A stretch of DNA of 13,131 bases from JAYVIQ01 sp043770215 (GTDB lineage: Bacteria; Bacteroidota; Bacteroidia; Cytophagales; JAAEPT01), in assembly GCA_043770215.1 (NCBI GenBank), contig JAYVIQ010000178.1, forward strand, positions 1 to 13,131, read 5' to 3'. The notes under the pieces were generated by a model. The model saw only the letters and a program-made list of their open reading frames with translations. It did not search any database and was not told where the DNA came from. Both the position numbers and the translations under genes were made by a program. This document shows positions 6,728 through 13,131 of the stretch, piece by piece (position 1 is the first letter of the stretch; every line of letters begins with the position of its first letter).

Positions 6728-8030
6728 TTTTAAGGCTTGTGTTGTAAATCTGTAATGAAGGGATTTTGTAGATAAATACAAATCCAAGAATAAAAAATAT
6801 TCCTAATGCTAATGCGCTGTAATGCATGGAGCCTGTGAGGGCATTTATCAACCCAAAAACCAATGCACCTACAGAAACAGAAAACTTTTCTATAGTTTCA
6901 TAAAAACTAAAATAAGAAGCGGTATTAGTGGTTTCTTTAGGAATAAGTTTTGCATAAGTAGAGCGGGACATACTCTGAATGGCTCCCATCATCATCCCCA
7001 CAAAAACACCTAAAGTATAAAACTGAATCACCATTCCTTTTTCCATTAAAAAGGCACAAATGCAAATTAAGGTCCATGCTAGTACAGATATTTTTATTGC
7101 ATATATATTCCCATTTACTTCAGAAATCTTAGAAAATAAATACGCTCCTACCACAGCCACCAATTGTAAAATAAGTACTAAAGTAATTAATTGATCTTGT
7201 TTCATGCCCACTACATCTTCGCCAAAAAGAGTAGCTACATACATGACTGTCTGAACACCCATACTATAGAATAAGAAAGAAAGTAGAAATTTTTTGAGAA
7301 GCGGAAGCTGTTTAACTTCGTTCCACACATTTGAGAATTTTAATTTAGCATCTTTTAAAATATTGTTTTTTAAAGCTGAAATTACAGTTGTTTTGCTAGG
7401 TAATACTCTAAAAGTAATTAGAGAAAACCCAAACCACCACACACCCACCATCAAAAAAGAATAGCGTACCGCCATACCTTGTGTTTCGAATCCAATAGTT
7501 TGCCACAACTGAACCATCATTAAGTTTATGACTAATAAAATTACACTTCCAATATACCCCAAAGAAAAGCCTTTTGCACTCACTTTATCAAATTTATCCT
7601 CTGTTGCTATTTCTGGTAAAAAGGAATTGTAAAACACTAAACTACCTGCCCAACCTATACCAGCCATTATAAACATGCTTACTCCAAAGAATAGTGAGTC
7701 TTTAGTAAAAAAAAACAAAGATGCGCAAGATGCAGATCCCAAAAAGCAAAAAAATTGCATAAATTTTTTTTTGTTGCCACCCATATCTGCCAAAGAAGAT
7801 AAGATTGGATTTATGCATGCCACAAACAAAAATGCAATAGAAAGGGCCCAAGTGTATAATACTGTGTTGGCAATATTGGCACCAAAAATCTGAACAACTG
7901 CGTTTTTTCCACCGCTCATAGCATAAAAATATCCTGGGAAAATAGCAGTTGTAATCACTAAAGAATATACAGAATTTGCCCAATCATACATAGCCCAAGC
8001 CTGTATTGTTTTTGAGTTATTTTTTTGCAT
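6717..8030 (-). CDS. MFS transporter, UMF1 (Atg22-like) family
   Basis: This is an inner-membrane permease of 437 residues with about twelve hydrophobic segments. The N-terminus WAMYDWANSVYSLVITTAIFP (residues 12-32) is the hallmark of the bacterial UMF1 family, related to fungal vacuolar Atg22 effluxers. Further family features are the 'SLADMGGNKK' loop (about residues 79-88), PEIATEDKFDKVSAKGFSLGY (about 134-154) and GAIQSMSRSTYAKLIPKE (about 340-358). Atg22 exports amino acids from vacuoles; the bacterial substrates are unknown, so none is assigned. The ATG at 8030 lies 22 bases downstream of a TACCTTTG promoter element, and the gene overlaps the downstream lipoprotein gene by 11 bases. 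Confidence 0.9.
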   Translation of the reverse strand: MQKNNSKTIQAWAMYDWANSVYSLVITTAIFPGYFYAMSGGKNAVVQIFGANIANTVLYTWALSIAFLFVACINPILSSLADMGGNKKKFMQFFCFLGSASCASLFFFTKDSLFFGVSMFIMAGIGWAGSLVFYNSFLPEIATEDKFDKVSAKGFSLGYIGSVILLVINLMMVQLWQTIGFETQGMAVRYSFLMVGVWWFGFSLITFRVLPSKTTVISALKNNILKDAKLKFSNVWNEVKQLPLLKKFLLSFLFYSMGVQTVMYVATLFGEDVVGMKQDQLITLVLILQLVAVVGAYLFSKISEVNGNIYAIKISVLAWTLICICAFLMEKGMVIQFYTLGVFVGMMMGAIQSMSRSTYAKLIPKETTNTASYFSFYETIEKFSVSVGALVFGLINALTGSMHYSALALGIFFILGFVFIYKIPSLQIYNTSLKNEN

Positions 8031-8051
8031 TGTTAAGATTCATTACCCTAA

Positions 8052-8059
8052 CAAAGGTA
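8052..8059 (-). promoter_or_regulatory. Predicted -7 promoter element of the UMF1 permease-lipoprotein operon
   Basis: On the minus strand this reads TACCTTTG, an exact match to TAnnTTTG, ending 21 bases before the ATG at 8030. No clear TTG lies at the -33 distance; a direct repeat of TCGATAAAA occupies that region instead. The promoter call rests on the motif and its position. Confidence 0.58.
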
Positions 8060-8065
8060 GATGTT

Positions 8066-8090
8066 TTTTATCGATTGTAACTTTTATCGA
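8066..8090. repeat. Direct repeat TTTTATCGA upstream of the UMF1 promoter
   Basis: The nonamer TTTTATCGA occurs at 8066-8074 and again at 8082-8090, a 16-base period, placing both copies just upstream of the predicted -7 element. The repeats are seen directly. A role as a regulator binding site, or as part of the -33 region, is only inferred, and chance is possible in such AT-rich DNA. Confidence 0.4.
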
Positions 8091-8428
8091 AAGTAAATTT
8101 ACAGGGATAATTTTTTTAATCATGTATAACTAAGTTCATTTAATACACAAATTCAATCATTTGGTTTTAAAATCAATAGGTTTATTAGAGACAAAAGAAT
8201 TTTGTTTTTTGTTAAAAACAAAAACTTTATTGCGCAAGACTTGCTTAATATTGTTTATTTAATAGAGTTTATTTACCAATTCGTAGCTTATGCTTGTTTA
8301 ATGGTTATACATTTTCATCCAACCATAACAAAGAACTATACATACACAAGAAGCTAAGCTTTTTTTTTAAAGAATAAATTCTAAATGAAACTTTGTTGCG
8401 AAAACATATTTTTTACGCTTTGAATTAG

Positions 8429-8436
8429 TAAATTTG
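8429..8436 (+). promoter_or_regulatory. Candidate -7 promoter element of the methyltransferase-ZIP operon
   Basis: TAAATTTG matches the Bacteroidota -7 consensus exactly and lies 52 bases before the methyltransferase ATG. A second exact match, TATATTTG at 8475-8482, is only 6 bases before the ATG and would give an almost leaderless message. Neither has a TTG at the proper -33 distance, so I prefer the upstream one weakly. Confidence 0.38.
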
Positions 8437-8488
8437 TGTGAGATTGTGCCATTTAATTAATTGGGCACATAATTTATATTTGAAAAAA

Positions 8489-9220
8489 ATGTCTGAATGG
8501 TTTAGCGAGTGGTTTGATAGTACCTATTATCATATCTTATACAAAGATAGAGACGATAATGAAGCTCATTTTTTTATAAGTAATTTGATGACTTATTTAG
8601 GAACCAGCAAAGGATCTAAGATTTTAGATTTGGCTTGTGGAAAAGGTAGGCACTCTAAATATTTAGAATCACTTGGATATTCAGTAGTAGGATTAGATTT
8701 ATCTAAAAATAGTATAGATTCTGCTAAATCTTTGTCCTCTAATTATTTATCTTTTGATGTGCATGATATGAGAGATAAACTCCCATATGCTCCTTATGAT
8801 GTTATCTTAAATTTATTTACAAGTTTTGGTTATTTTAATAATCAAGATGATGATTTACAAACCCTATCTAATGTTTCTAATGCGTTAGATGTAAATGGTG
8901 TTTTTGTTTTTGATTTTCTAAATATAGAGTATTTAGAAAAGAATTTAGTAAAGAAAGAAACCAAAATTGTGGATGGTATTGCATTTGATTTGAATAGGTT
9001 TATTGAAAATGGCTCATTGTATAAAAACATAACTTTTGAAATTGAAGGCAATAATTATACTTTTCAAGAAAGAGTAGATGCTTTGAAATATCAAAAGTTT
9101 GTAGACTATTTTTCTAAAGTTGGGTTAGAAATAACTGCTGTTTTTGGTGATTATCAGTTGACAGCCTTTGATAACCAACGTTCCAAAAGGTTAATTATTT
9201 TGAGTAAAAAGAAGGTATGA
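8489..9220 (+). CDS. Class I SAM-dependent methyltransferase
   Basis: This is a 243-residue cytosolic methyltransferase with a Rossmann-type fold. Motif I is LDLACGKGRHS (46-56), followed by the acidic end of strand 2 in VVGLDLS (66-72), 'FDVHDM' after strand 3, and the strand-4 segment YDVILNLFTSFGYF, which is typical of methyltransferase domain 25/11-like proteins. The N-terminal WFDSTYYHILYKDRDDNEA is common in Bacteroidota members. The substrate is unknown. The ATG at 8489 (MSEWF) is chosen over a GTG at 8438, because the extra 17 residues do not resemble the family and the upstream -7 motif overlaps them. The stop overlaps the ZIP gene start (ATGA), so the two are translationally coupled. 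Confidence 0.88.
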   Translation: MSEWFSEWFDSTYYHILYKDRDDNEAHFFISNLMTYLGTSKGSKILDLACGKGRHSKYLESLGYSVVGLDLSKNSIDSAKSLSSNYLSFDVHDMRDKLPYAPYDVILNLFTSFGYFNNQDDDLQTLSNVSNALDVNGVFVFDFLNIEYLEKNLVKKETKIVDGIAFDLNRFIENGSLYKNITFEIEGNNYTFQERVDALKYQKFVDYFSKVGLEITAVFGDYQLTAFDNQRSKRLIILSKKKV

Positions 9221-9966
9221 ATATAACACTTGTTTTGATTTTTATAAATCTTATTGGCTTTATTCTAGCCTTTGCGTTGCGCAATAAAAAGCTTTCTAGC
9301 AATGTGTATGATTCTATAGTATGCCTTACAGCGGCTATGATGTTTTCTATAGTATTGTTTGATTTTTTGCCTCATGTATTTTTTGATTTTATCCAATATG
9401 GCACTTTAGAAATGCATCATGAACATGATCACGAGCATGATATTCACTCTTTAAACTATAGCAGAATAGCACTTTTTTTTGTTTTGCTTTTGTTTGGCTA
9501 TCTTTTACAATTGTTTCTAGAACATTATGTCCAATCTAAATTTGAAAAAAAATTAGAGAATGGAATGCTTATTTTTGCTATGTTTTTGCATTCATTTTCT
9601 GAGTCTGCTGTTTTGTATGATTCGCATCAAAAATTAAATGAATCATTGCTTACGGGTATTATTTTCCATTCTGTTCCATTGTCTTTTGTGTTAGCCTATA
9701 CAATTTTATCTCGTACAAGTTTTAAAATGAGTGTGCTTTGGTTTTTAATATTCTTGGCATCTATACCGTTAGGTATTGTAAGTAATAAATTTATGCAAGC
9801 AAGTCCTCAAGTTTTTCAATGGTCATCCATTATTGTGAGTGGAGTTGTTTTACATGTAATCTGGCATATTTGGGGATCTATAAAACAAAAAACCAAGTTG
9901 AGTTACATATTATTGGGGATGGGTTTATTGCTTGGTTATGGCGTCACTTTGTTTCATAAACACTAA
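9217..9966 (+). CDS. Divergent ZIP-family metal transporter
   Basis: This 249-residue membrane protein has about eight hydrophobic segments (roughly 2-22, 33-55, 82-106, 116-137, 144-166, 171-193, 200-221 and 229-248), as in ZIP transporters for zinc and related divalent metals. A His/Asp-rich stretch, MHHEHDHEHDIH (about 66-77), lies between segments 2 and 3. Segment 4 has FLHSFSES and segment 5 FHSVPLSF, which keep the metal-binding His of the ZIP motifs (HSxxEG and HExPHE types) but lack the second motif's glutamates. The family call is therefore good, but the binuclear metal site looks altered. Its ATG overlaps the methyltransferase stop by 4 bases. Its TAA overlaps the TAG of the convergent hydrolase gene. 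Confidence 0.8.
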   Translation: MNITLVLIFINLIGFILAFALRNKKLSSNVYDSIVCLTAAMMFSIVLFDFLPHVFFDFIQYGTLEMHHEHDHEHDIHSLNYSRIALFFVLLLFGYLLQLFLEHYVQSKFEKKLENGMLIFAMFLHSFSESAVLYDSHQKLNESLLTGIIFHSVPLSFVLAYTILSRTSFKMSVLWFLIFLASIPLGIVSNKFMQASPQVFQWSSIIVSGVVLHVIWHIWGSIKQKTKLSYILLGMGLLLGYGVTLFHKH

Positions 9967-10793
9967 AAAAGGAATTTTTTTATTTCTGCTATCACAGTTT
10001 TATCCCTTAATATTTTTGTGTGTCCAAGAGATGAAGTGCTGTATATTTTTATGTGATTTATTAACTGCTTAAAAATTAAAACATTTTCATATCTAACATC
10101 TGTGTCATCTCTGTCATGAATGGCTAAAGTCTCACAGAAATTTGTAGGGGTTATAATTTTTTGACCAAAAAAATAATCAAGATCTTTATTGAAATGACGA
10201 TTAACTTCTTGCTCTATATATTTTTTTGTTTTGATGCCGCCATTTATTTTTTGAACAAAATCGTCCAGCATATTAGAGGCATTACTTGGTGCGGCAATAA
10301 GAACAATTTTTTGAATGGTAAGATTAGAATGAATCTTTCCATACACACAAGCCGCTCCACCTAGAGAATGTCCAATTACTTTTTTAATTTTATGTTTTTC
10401 TATAAGCAAAGACATTATTTCTGTCATATCTAGCATACTGCATTTGCTTCCTGTAGAGAGTCCGTGAGCAGGGGCATCAAAACTAATGATGTGGCAGTTG
10501 TTTTCTAAAGTCTCTATAATAGTTCTAAACTGAGTAGCTCTTCCACTCCAGCCATGTACTAAGAGTATTTTTTCCGAGTTTTTGTTGTTACCCCATTGGT
10601 AGGTTTTTATTGTTTGATTTTTAAATATCAAATCTTCTTTTAAAGCATGTTTCAAACATTTTTTTTCTGACTCTGGAAATGGAAATCTTTTTGGCTTAAA
10701 AAAATAGTTGTGAGCAATACCTTTATACAAACCAAAAAATTCTACTATTGGGTAGCTTTTTCTTAGTATTTGAATGATAAATGGATTAATCAT
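9963..10793 (-). CDS. Alpha/beta hydrolase
   Basis: This is a 276-residue serine hydrolase of the alpha/beta fold, substrate unknown. Visible features are LLVHGWSGRATQF (77-89, oxyanion-hole region), SFDAPAHGLSTG (104-115), the nucleophile elbow GHSLGG (Ser143 at 141-146), an acidic residue in AIHDRDD (224-230; Asp227 or Asp230), and the catalytic His258 in SLGHTKIL. The triad is complete. It has no signal peptide; the first 30 residues are moderately hydrophobic and could contact the membrane. The ATG at 10793 has an A-rich upstream region (TAAAAA) and no exact TAnnTTTG element nearby. The stop codon overlaps the convergent ZIP gene by 4 bases. Confidence 0.9.
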   Translation of the reverse strand: MINPFIIQILRKSYPIVEFFGLYKGIAHNYFFKPKRFPFPESEKKCLKHALKEDLIFKNQTIKTYQWGNNKNSEKILLVHGWSGRATQFRTIIETLENNCHIISFDAPAHGLSTGSKCSMLDMTEIMSLLIEKHKIKKVIGHSLGGAACVYGKIHSNLTIQKIVLIAAPSNASNMLDDFVQKINGGIKTKKYIEQEVNRHFNKDLDYFFGQKIITPTNFCETLAIHDRDDTDVRYENVLIFKQLINHIKIYSTSSLGHTKILRDKTVIAEIKKFLF

Positions 10794-10991
10794 TTTTTAC
10801 GGAATTTTAAGTAAGTTAGTTTTTTTTGTGATTATAGAATCTATGAAATAAATAAAAGAAACATTTAATCCAAAAAGGTAAACGCTATTTTTTTGAATTT
10901 GATATAGTTAAATATTGTTCTTTTACACTGATTTTAGAAGTAGATCTCTTAATACAAGGATTTTTTTATGAACAAAATGGTACATGTATTT

Positions 10992-11040
10992 AAAAAAAAA
11001 TCTACACCATAACCCATAATTTCAGGGTTGTAGTGTAGAT
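10992..11040 (-). terminator. Rho-independent terminator after the HtrA-family protease gene
   Basis: A 16-base stem (11000-11015 with 11025-11040, outer arms ATCTACAC/GTGTAGAT, inner ACCC/GGGT) has two imperfect pairs and a 9-base loop. On the minus strand it is followed by a run of nine T (A run at 10992-11000). It lies 22 bases beyond the protease stop. On the plus strand no T run follows, so it acts on the minus strand only. Confidence 0.87.
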
Positions 11041-11062
11041 AAATAATTAATTTCTTAATTTT

Positions 11063-12589
11063 CTAATATCCTATTTCATAAGTAGATCTAATATTCTTAT
11101 TATATAATCCTTCTATTTTTAGGGTTCCTTTATGAGATTGCAAATAAGATAACAAAGCATTGGGATCTGTAAAAGGTTTGTTGTCTACTTTAGTAATTAC
11201 AAATCCTTTACTAATTCCTGCATTAGCAAATCTTCCATCGCCCACACTAATTATTTTTAAACCTCCAGTAACTCCAAATTCTGTTTTTTCTTCGTCTGTG
11301 AGCTCTCTTAATTGGCTATTGTATACCGTAACTAAGCTTTTTTCTGATTTTTTTACAACATCAGTGTTTCCTAGTTTGTTTTTTAGTGTTACCACTGCTG
11401 TTTCTACTGTGCCTTTTCTTTTGTATGTAACATTTACTTTATTTCCTGGTCTAAATAAGGCTACGTTTTCTTGTAATTCAGAGGAAGAATTTACTGGAGT
11501 ATTATTTATTTTTAGGATTACATCACCTACTTTTAAGCCAGCAGCTTCTGCAGCACTATTTTCTCTTACTTCAGAAACATACACACCTTCTAACTTGTCT
11601 AAGCCCTTTTCTTCTTTTAACTGAGAGGTTACTTCAGTAATAGACACTCCTAAAAGTGCTCTTTGTACTTCTCCGTACTGAATTAGATCATCTATTACTT
11701 TATTTACTAGGTTAGAAGGTACAGCAAAAGAGTAACCTGTAAATGTTCCATTTGGGGTTGCAATAGCGGTATTTATTCCAATAAGCTCTCCTTGTAAATT
11801 TACCAAAGCACCACCAGAGTTGCCAGGATTTACGGCAGCATCTGTTTGTATAAAAGATTCTATTGCCATATTTTCTTTGTCTTTAAGGATATTAATGTTT
11901 CTAGCTTTTGCAGAAATTATACCTGCCGTAACTGTAGAAGTTAAGTCAAAAGGATTACCTACGGCTAGTACCCATTCTCCAATTTTCATTTTTTCAGAAT
12001 CACCATATTTGATGAAAGGCAATCCTTTTTCATCTATTTTTAAAACGGCCAAATCAGTTGTTGGGTCTGTGCCTATAAGTGTAGCTATGTATCTTCTTTT
12101 ATCGTTTAAAACTACTTCTATCTTGTCAGATCCTTTTATTACATGGTTGTTTGTAACAATATATCCATCAGCCGAAAAAATTACACCACTGCCAGATCCT
12201 GCTTTTTGTTCTTGTTCTTCTTCTTCTTTTCCGTTTTGTTTTTGGGGTTGTTGCTGTTGGTACGGATTTCCATAACTATCTCCAAAAAATTGCCTAAAAA
12301 TATCATCCATTTGTTGGTTTTGATAATTTCCGTATCCTAAATTTTGTGTCACTTTTTGGTATGTTGTAATATGTACAACAGTAGGTGTAGATACTTCTGC
12401 AGCATAAGTAAAATCTAAATTGCCAGGAAGTACCTGATTTCCTGTAAGTTTGTAATGTGGAGAAACGCCATTGTTTACATAAGTATCTCCATGCAAGCTG
12501 TTGAAATAGAAATGGTAAGAACCCAATGTGATAGCACTTCCTGCTAATGCTGCGCCAAATACGCTTAATAAGAAAGGTTTTTTGTTCAT
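11063..12589 (-). CDS. htrA: HtrA/Do-family periplasmic serine protease with two PDZ domains
   Basis: This envelope quality-control protease degrades or refolds misfolded exported proteins. The 508-residue product starts with a hydrophobic signal or anchor segment (about 6-28). A trypsin-like domain has the triad His149 (TNNHV), Asp179 (TTDLAVLK) and Ser258 (NPGNSGGAL). PDZ1 spans about 310-400 (LLGVSITEV... GLKVGDVILKIN) and PDZ2 about 415-505 (the GLKIISVGDG and NAGISKGFVITKVDNKPF segments). A low-complexity loop rich in Gln then Glu (about 92-130, including QQQQPQKQ and EEEEQEQK) sits where the LA regulatory loop is expected. Length and architecture fit DegP/DegQ; I use the family symbol because the two cannot be told apart here. 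It is a single-gene unit with its own terminator. Confidence 0.94.
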   Translation of the reverse strand: MNKKPFLLSVFGAALAGSAITLGSYHFYFNSLHGDTYVNNGVSPHYKLTGNQVLPGNLDFTYAAEVSTPTVVHITTYQKVTQNLGYGNYQNQQMDDIFRQFFGDSYGNPYQQQQPQKQNGKEEEEQEQKAGSGSGVIFSADGYIVTNNHVIKGSDKIEVVLNDKRRYIATLIGTDPTTDLAVLKIDEKGLPFIKYGDSEKMKIGEWVLAVGNPFDLTSTVTAGIISAKARNINILKDKENMAIESFIQTDAAVNPGNSGGALVNLQGELIGINTAIATPNGTFTGYSFAVPSNLVNKVIDDLIQYGEVQRALLGVSITEVTSQLKEEKGLDKLEGVYVSEVRENSAAEAAGLKVGDVILKINNTPVNSSSELQENVALFRPGNKVNVTYKRKGTVETAVVTLKNKLGNTDVVKKSEKSLVTVYNSQLRELTDEEKTEFGVTGGLKIISVGDGRFANAGISKGFVITKVDNKPFTDPNALLSYLQSHKGTLKIEGLYNKNIRSTYEIGY

Positions 12590-12782
12590 ATTGATCTTAA
12601 TTTATTTTTTTATTATTGTTTATTATCTATTGTACAACGAATGTTTTTTACAATTATTATACCAAATCATTTCCAAGAAGAATCAAAAAAGCATTTATTC
12701 TTGTGAAAAAAATAAATTCTGACAAATTGTCTTATTCAATTTCTTTTTTTGCCACTGAAGTATTTTTTACAAGATTCGATGT

Positions 12783-13131
12783 TTAAAAACTGAGTAAAGC
12801 AAAAATTTCCATCAGCAAAGCAACCCCAATATGTATAAAAATACCACCATAAATATTTTTTGTTTTAAGTGCCAATATACCAAGTATATAAGCCCCTCCA
12901 ATAGAGCCTAAGGTTTCTCCTAGGGGTTTTCCAAAATGTATTACTGCATAGGCTACCATCATTGGGAGTACTACATAATTGCCCAAATATTTTTCTAATC
13001 TGTAAATCAAAAATCCCCTAAACATAATCTCTACAGCTAGAAATGAAGTTAGATAGAAAAACTCGAAAATTAAAAATGAAGACCAGCTAGAAATAGAATG
13101 AATGTTTGAAAATTCTAAATAGTGTGCTTTA
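12783..13131 (-). CDS. CPBP-family intramembrane protein (partial, N-terminus beyond the right edge)
   Basis: The frame is open from the right edge to a TAA at 12783 and gives the last 115 or so residues of a CPBP (Abi/CAAX protease-like) membrane protein. The in-frame ATG at 13025 is internal: upstream codons continue the family motif, reading AVEIMFRGF. Motif 1 is therefore V-E-x-x-x-R where Rce1-type proteases have E-E-x-x-x-R. Motif 2 is YAVIHFGKPLGE, with the conserved His, followed by the glycine-rich GSIGGAYILGILALKT. The last helix has GGIFIHIGVALLME, with the motif 3 His. It is probably an intramembrane protease or a relative. Its upstream promoter is outside the window, and no terminator is evident in the 193 bases before the HtrA gene. 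Confidence 0.82.
   Translation of the reverse strand, partial: KAHYLEFSNIHSISSWSSFLIFEFFYLTSFLAVEIMFRGFLIYRLEKYLGNYVVLPMMVAYAVIHFGKPLGETLGSIGGAYILGILALKTKNIYGGIFIHIGVALLMEIFALLSF

Larger units (their letters stand above)
8031..8488. other. 458-bp divergent intergenic region
   Basis: It separates the minus-strand UMF1 operon from the plus-strand methyltransferase-ZIP operon and is the longest gene-free stretch in the window. It holds predicted promoter elements at 8052-8059 (minus), 8429-8436 and 8475-8482 (plus), and a direct repeat at 8066-8090. The middle (about 8100-8400) is AT-rich, with short weak inverted repeats such as ATGGTT/AACCAT near 8301-8325. I see no open frame of convincing size, no tRNA-like fold and no strong terminator. 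Confidence 0.6.

Noticed and set aside
8199..8225. A/T-rich inverted repeat resembling a hairpin
   Set aside because: The arms are nearly all A and T and pair only out of register, so no stable stem is expected.
10968..11012. 14-codon plus-strand frame with AAGGA 7 bases upstream of its ATG, rich in Lys
   Set aside because: It is very short, runs into the terminator stem of the protease gene, has no nearby promoter, and Lys codons follow from the A run; most likely chance.
11160..12340. Several long plus-strand frames opposite the HtrA-family protease
   Set aside because: They are antisense shadows; the minus-strand frame carries the full catalytic triad and two PDZ domains.
12656..12661. 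TATAAT on the minus strand upstream of the HtrA-family gene
   Set aside because: It is an E. coli-type -10 box common by chance in AT-rich DNA, without a matching -35, and Bacteroidota promoters use TAnnTTTG.
12674..12731. Short inverted repeats (AAGAAT/ATTCTT and GACA/TGTC) between the CPBP and HtrA genes
   Set aside because: Stems are only 4-6 bp with no T run directly after the first; too weak to call a terminator.
1..13131. Possible defence system, mobile element, CRISPR array or biosynthetic cluster
   Set aside because: No repeats with spacers, transposase, integrase, nuclease or toxin-antitoxin gene is visible; gene content is housekeeping, transport and envelope functions with uniform base composition.

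Overview
This window is AT-rich bacterial chromosome, most likely from the phylum Bacteroidota. Four things point there: exact TAnnTTTG promoter -7 motifs upstream of several genes, A-rich leaders in place of clear Shine-Dalgarno sites, the prs-rplY gene pair, and Bacteroidota-type versions of the UMF1 permease, the ZIP transporter and the HFGKPLGE-type CPBP protein. I see no tRNA, rRNA, insertion sequence, CRISPR array, integrase or phage gene. The genes are intact, except that the two at the window edges are cut by the boundary.

Layout. 1-2286 (minus strand): a molybdenum cofactor operon read TSUP permease -> mobA -> moaD -> moaE -> moaC, with short gaps or overlaps. It has a predicted promoter at 2309-2316 and runs off the left edge inside moaC. 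2326-2355: a strong rho-independent terminator closing the next unit. 2378-4941 (minus): a sterol-desaturase-like membrane hydroxylase -> prs (PRPP synthetase) -> rplY (ribosomal protein L25/Ctc). 5038-5952 (minus): glutaminase glsA. 6119-8030 (minus): a UMF1-type MFS permease overlapping an uncharacterised lipoprotein gene. 8031-8488: a 458-bp divergent intergenic region without a gene. 8489-9966 (plus): a SAM methyltransferase overlapped by a divergent ZIP-family metal transporter, the only plus-strand genes. 9963-10793 (minus): an alpha/beta hydrolase whose stop codon overlaps the ZIP stop. 11000-12589 (minus): an HtrA/Do-family periplasmic protease with its terminator. 12783-13131 (minus): a CPBP-family membrane protein cut by the right edge.

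How the genes fit together. The moa/mob genes make molybdopterin (MoaC, MoaD-MoaE) and attach GMP (MobA), so the organism probably has an enzyme of the bis-MGD type outside the window. The TSUP permease at the head of that operon may carry a relevant oxyanion, but its substrate cannot be read from sequence. The other genes are ordinary housekeeping, transport and envelope-maintenance functions.

I found no convincing new multi-gene system. The observations most worth a second look are the altered active-site positions in MoaE, the TSUP permease in the Moco operon, the unusual ZIP motifs with a displaced His-rich loop, the lipoprotein coupled to a UMF1 permease, and a start-codon/promoter conflict in the desaturase gene.
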